Shown here in pieces: positions 43,537-44,093 of a DNA stretch of 44,093 nt. The notes beneath the pieces were generated by a model that was given only the letters and a program-made list of their open reading frames with translations, had not been told where the DNA came from and did not search any database. The position numbers and the translations under genes are program-made. This DNA comes from JANNWF01 sp041675805 (GTDB lineage Bacteria > Pseudomonadota > Gammaproteobacteria > Xanthomonadales > Xanthomonadaceae). Within the stretch, counting starts at the first letter, position 1. Each line of letters opens with the position of its first letter. Location: NCBI GenBank assembly GCA_041675805.1, contig JBAYTD010000007.1, positions 1 to 44,093 of the forward strand, in the 5' to 3' direction.

Positions 43537-43989
43537 TCAGGCGACGTTGACCGCGATGCGGCGCGGCGTGGTTTCCGGCCTCTTCGGGATCACGATCTCC
43601 AGCACGCCATGGTTGCCGGTGGCGCTGATGCCGTCGGCATTGGCGCTGTCGGGCAGGGCGAAGCGACGGTAGAACACGCCATGGGCGCGCTCGACGCGGG
43701 TGTAGCGCTCGGTCTCTTCACGCGACTCGCCCTTGCGCTCGCCGCGCAGGGAGAGGATGCCCTTGTCCATGTGGATTTCGATGTCCTGCGGATCGACGCC
43801 GGGGATGTCGGCCAGGATGACAAAGCGCTCGGCCTCCTCGCGGATGTCGACGCGCGGCGTCCACTGGCTGGTGACGACGTTGGACTGGTCGCCCTCGACC
43901 TCGCCGAAGAACTTCTCGAACACCTGCTTGAGTTCGTCCTGCAGGCCGTTGCCGGCGATCCAGGGATTGCGACGGGAAATGATGCTCAT
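43537..43989 (-). CDS. Small heat-shock protein (Hsp20/alpha-crystallin family)
   Basis: A 150-residue chaperone that holds unfolding proteins. The alpha-crystallin domain covers residues about 40-140: TPRVDIREEAERFVILADIP, then VDPQDIEIHMDKGILSLRGE, YTRVERAHGVFYRRFALPDS and HGVLEIVIPKRPE. The tail IAVNVA may serve as the IxI/V interaction motif. The ATG at 43989 has GGAGG at 43996-44000 on the coding strand; a longer in-frame start at 44085 lies upstream of the promoter and is rejected. The sigma-32-type promoter at 44036-44064 fits heat induction. Confidence 0.95.
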   Translation of the reverse strand: MSIISRRNPWIAGNGLQDELKQVFEKFFGEVEGDQSNVVTSQWTPRVDIREEAERFVILADIPGVDPQDIEIHMDKGILSLRGERKGESREETERYTRVERAHGVFYRRFALPDSANADGISATGNHGVLEIVIPKRPETTPRRIAVNVA

Positions 43990-44035
43990 GGTGCTGCCTC
44001 CATATTCGGGGTGGGCGATGACGCCCTTGCGCACC

Positions 44036-44064
44036 AATGTGGCGGCGGCGGCGAGGCTTTCAAG
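44036..44064 (-). promoter_or_regulatory. Candidate heat-shock (sigma-32) promoter of hsp20-cbpA
   Basis: Read on the minus strand, CTTGAAA (44058-44064) is an exact match to the sigma-32 -35 element, followed after 15 bases by CCACATT (44036-44042), one mismatch from CCCCATnT. The -10 lies about 47 bases before the hsp20 ATG. Position, spacing and the chaperone genes downstream agree. Confidence 0.7.
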
Positions 44065-44093
44065 ACCTCGCCGCCGGCGCGTCATTCAGCGTC

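Noticed and set aside
43990..44085. N-terminal extension of the small heat-shock protein
   Set aside because: It would begin upstream of the sigma-32-type promoter, lacks family sequence, and the internal ATG has a strong GGAGG site.

Overview
The window is one contiguous, very GC-rich stretch of a Gram-negative chromosome. Gene content and order point to a gammaproteobacterium of the Xanthomonadales/Lysobacterales type: kdsD-kdsC-lptC-lptA-lptB-rpoN-hpf-ptsN-hprK-rapZ, a suf operon led by an Rrf2 regulator, sdhCDAB followed by sdhE-ygfX and lolC-lolD, and rsmG-parA-parB close to rpmB-rpmG. A short repeat built from GGGAATGGGGAATCGG units fits the same group. This placement is inferred from synteny and family recognition only. 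I see no tRNA or rRNA gene, CRISPR array, insertion sequence or prophage.

Layout. (1) 1-6602 (+): KDO and LPS-transport genes, sigma-54, and the nitrogen-PTS regulators IIA-Ntr, HprK and RapZ. (2) 6855-11525 (+): a compact seven-gene cassette, the most unusual part of the window. It encodes an MglB-like roadblock protein, an Aer-type PAS protein, a PhnD-like binding protein without a signal peptide, two unrecognised proteins (one probably with a receiver-like N-terminus), an Arf/MglA-like small GTPase and a possible second roadblock-like protein. (3) 11531-13771 (-): lptD, convergent with the cassette. (4) 13980-19490 (+): the SUF iron-sulfur operon, with a small CBU_0592-type membrane gene between sufB and sufC. 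(5) 19495-26523: mixed single genes (YbjN-like protein, alkyltransferase-like protein, TSUP permease, DUF4870 protein, nucleotide-translocase-like carrier, GMC oxidoreductase, large membrane protein). (6) 26531-33433: a CNB-patatin protein, oligopeptidase A, a short SPFH protein, rsmG and parAB. (7) 33682-34096: ribosomal proteins L28 and L33 with a strong terminator. (8) 34204-40698 (-): the lipoprotein-export pair lolC-lolD, ygfX, sdhE, sdhBADC and a 55-residue SDHAF4-like assembly factor. (9) 40762-43989: ygfZ, a secreted PhnD-family protein, and an hsp20-cbpA heat-shock pair preceded by a good sigma-32-type promoter.

How the genes work together. Envelope biogenesis is heavily represented: LptA, B, C and D for LPS, and LolC and D for lipoproteins. 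So are iron-sulfur and respiratory assembly: SUF makes clusters, SdhB carries three of them, SdhE and the SDHAF4-like protein assist SdhA flavinylation and complex II assembly, and YgfZ is a folate-dependent iron-sulfur maintenance protein. The cassette at 6855-11525 looks like a cytoplasmic signalling module in which a redox- or ligand-sensing layer (PAS, PhnD-like) sits beside a roadblock/GTPase switch. It has no adjacent histidine kinase, chemoreceptor or obvious output gene. That function is inferred from family content and tight linkage.
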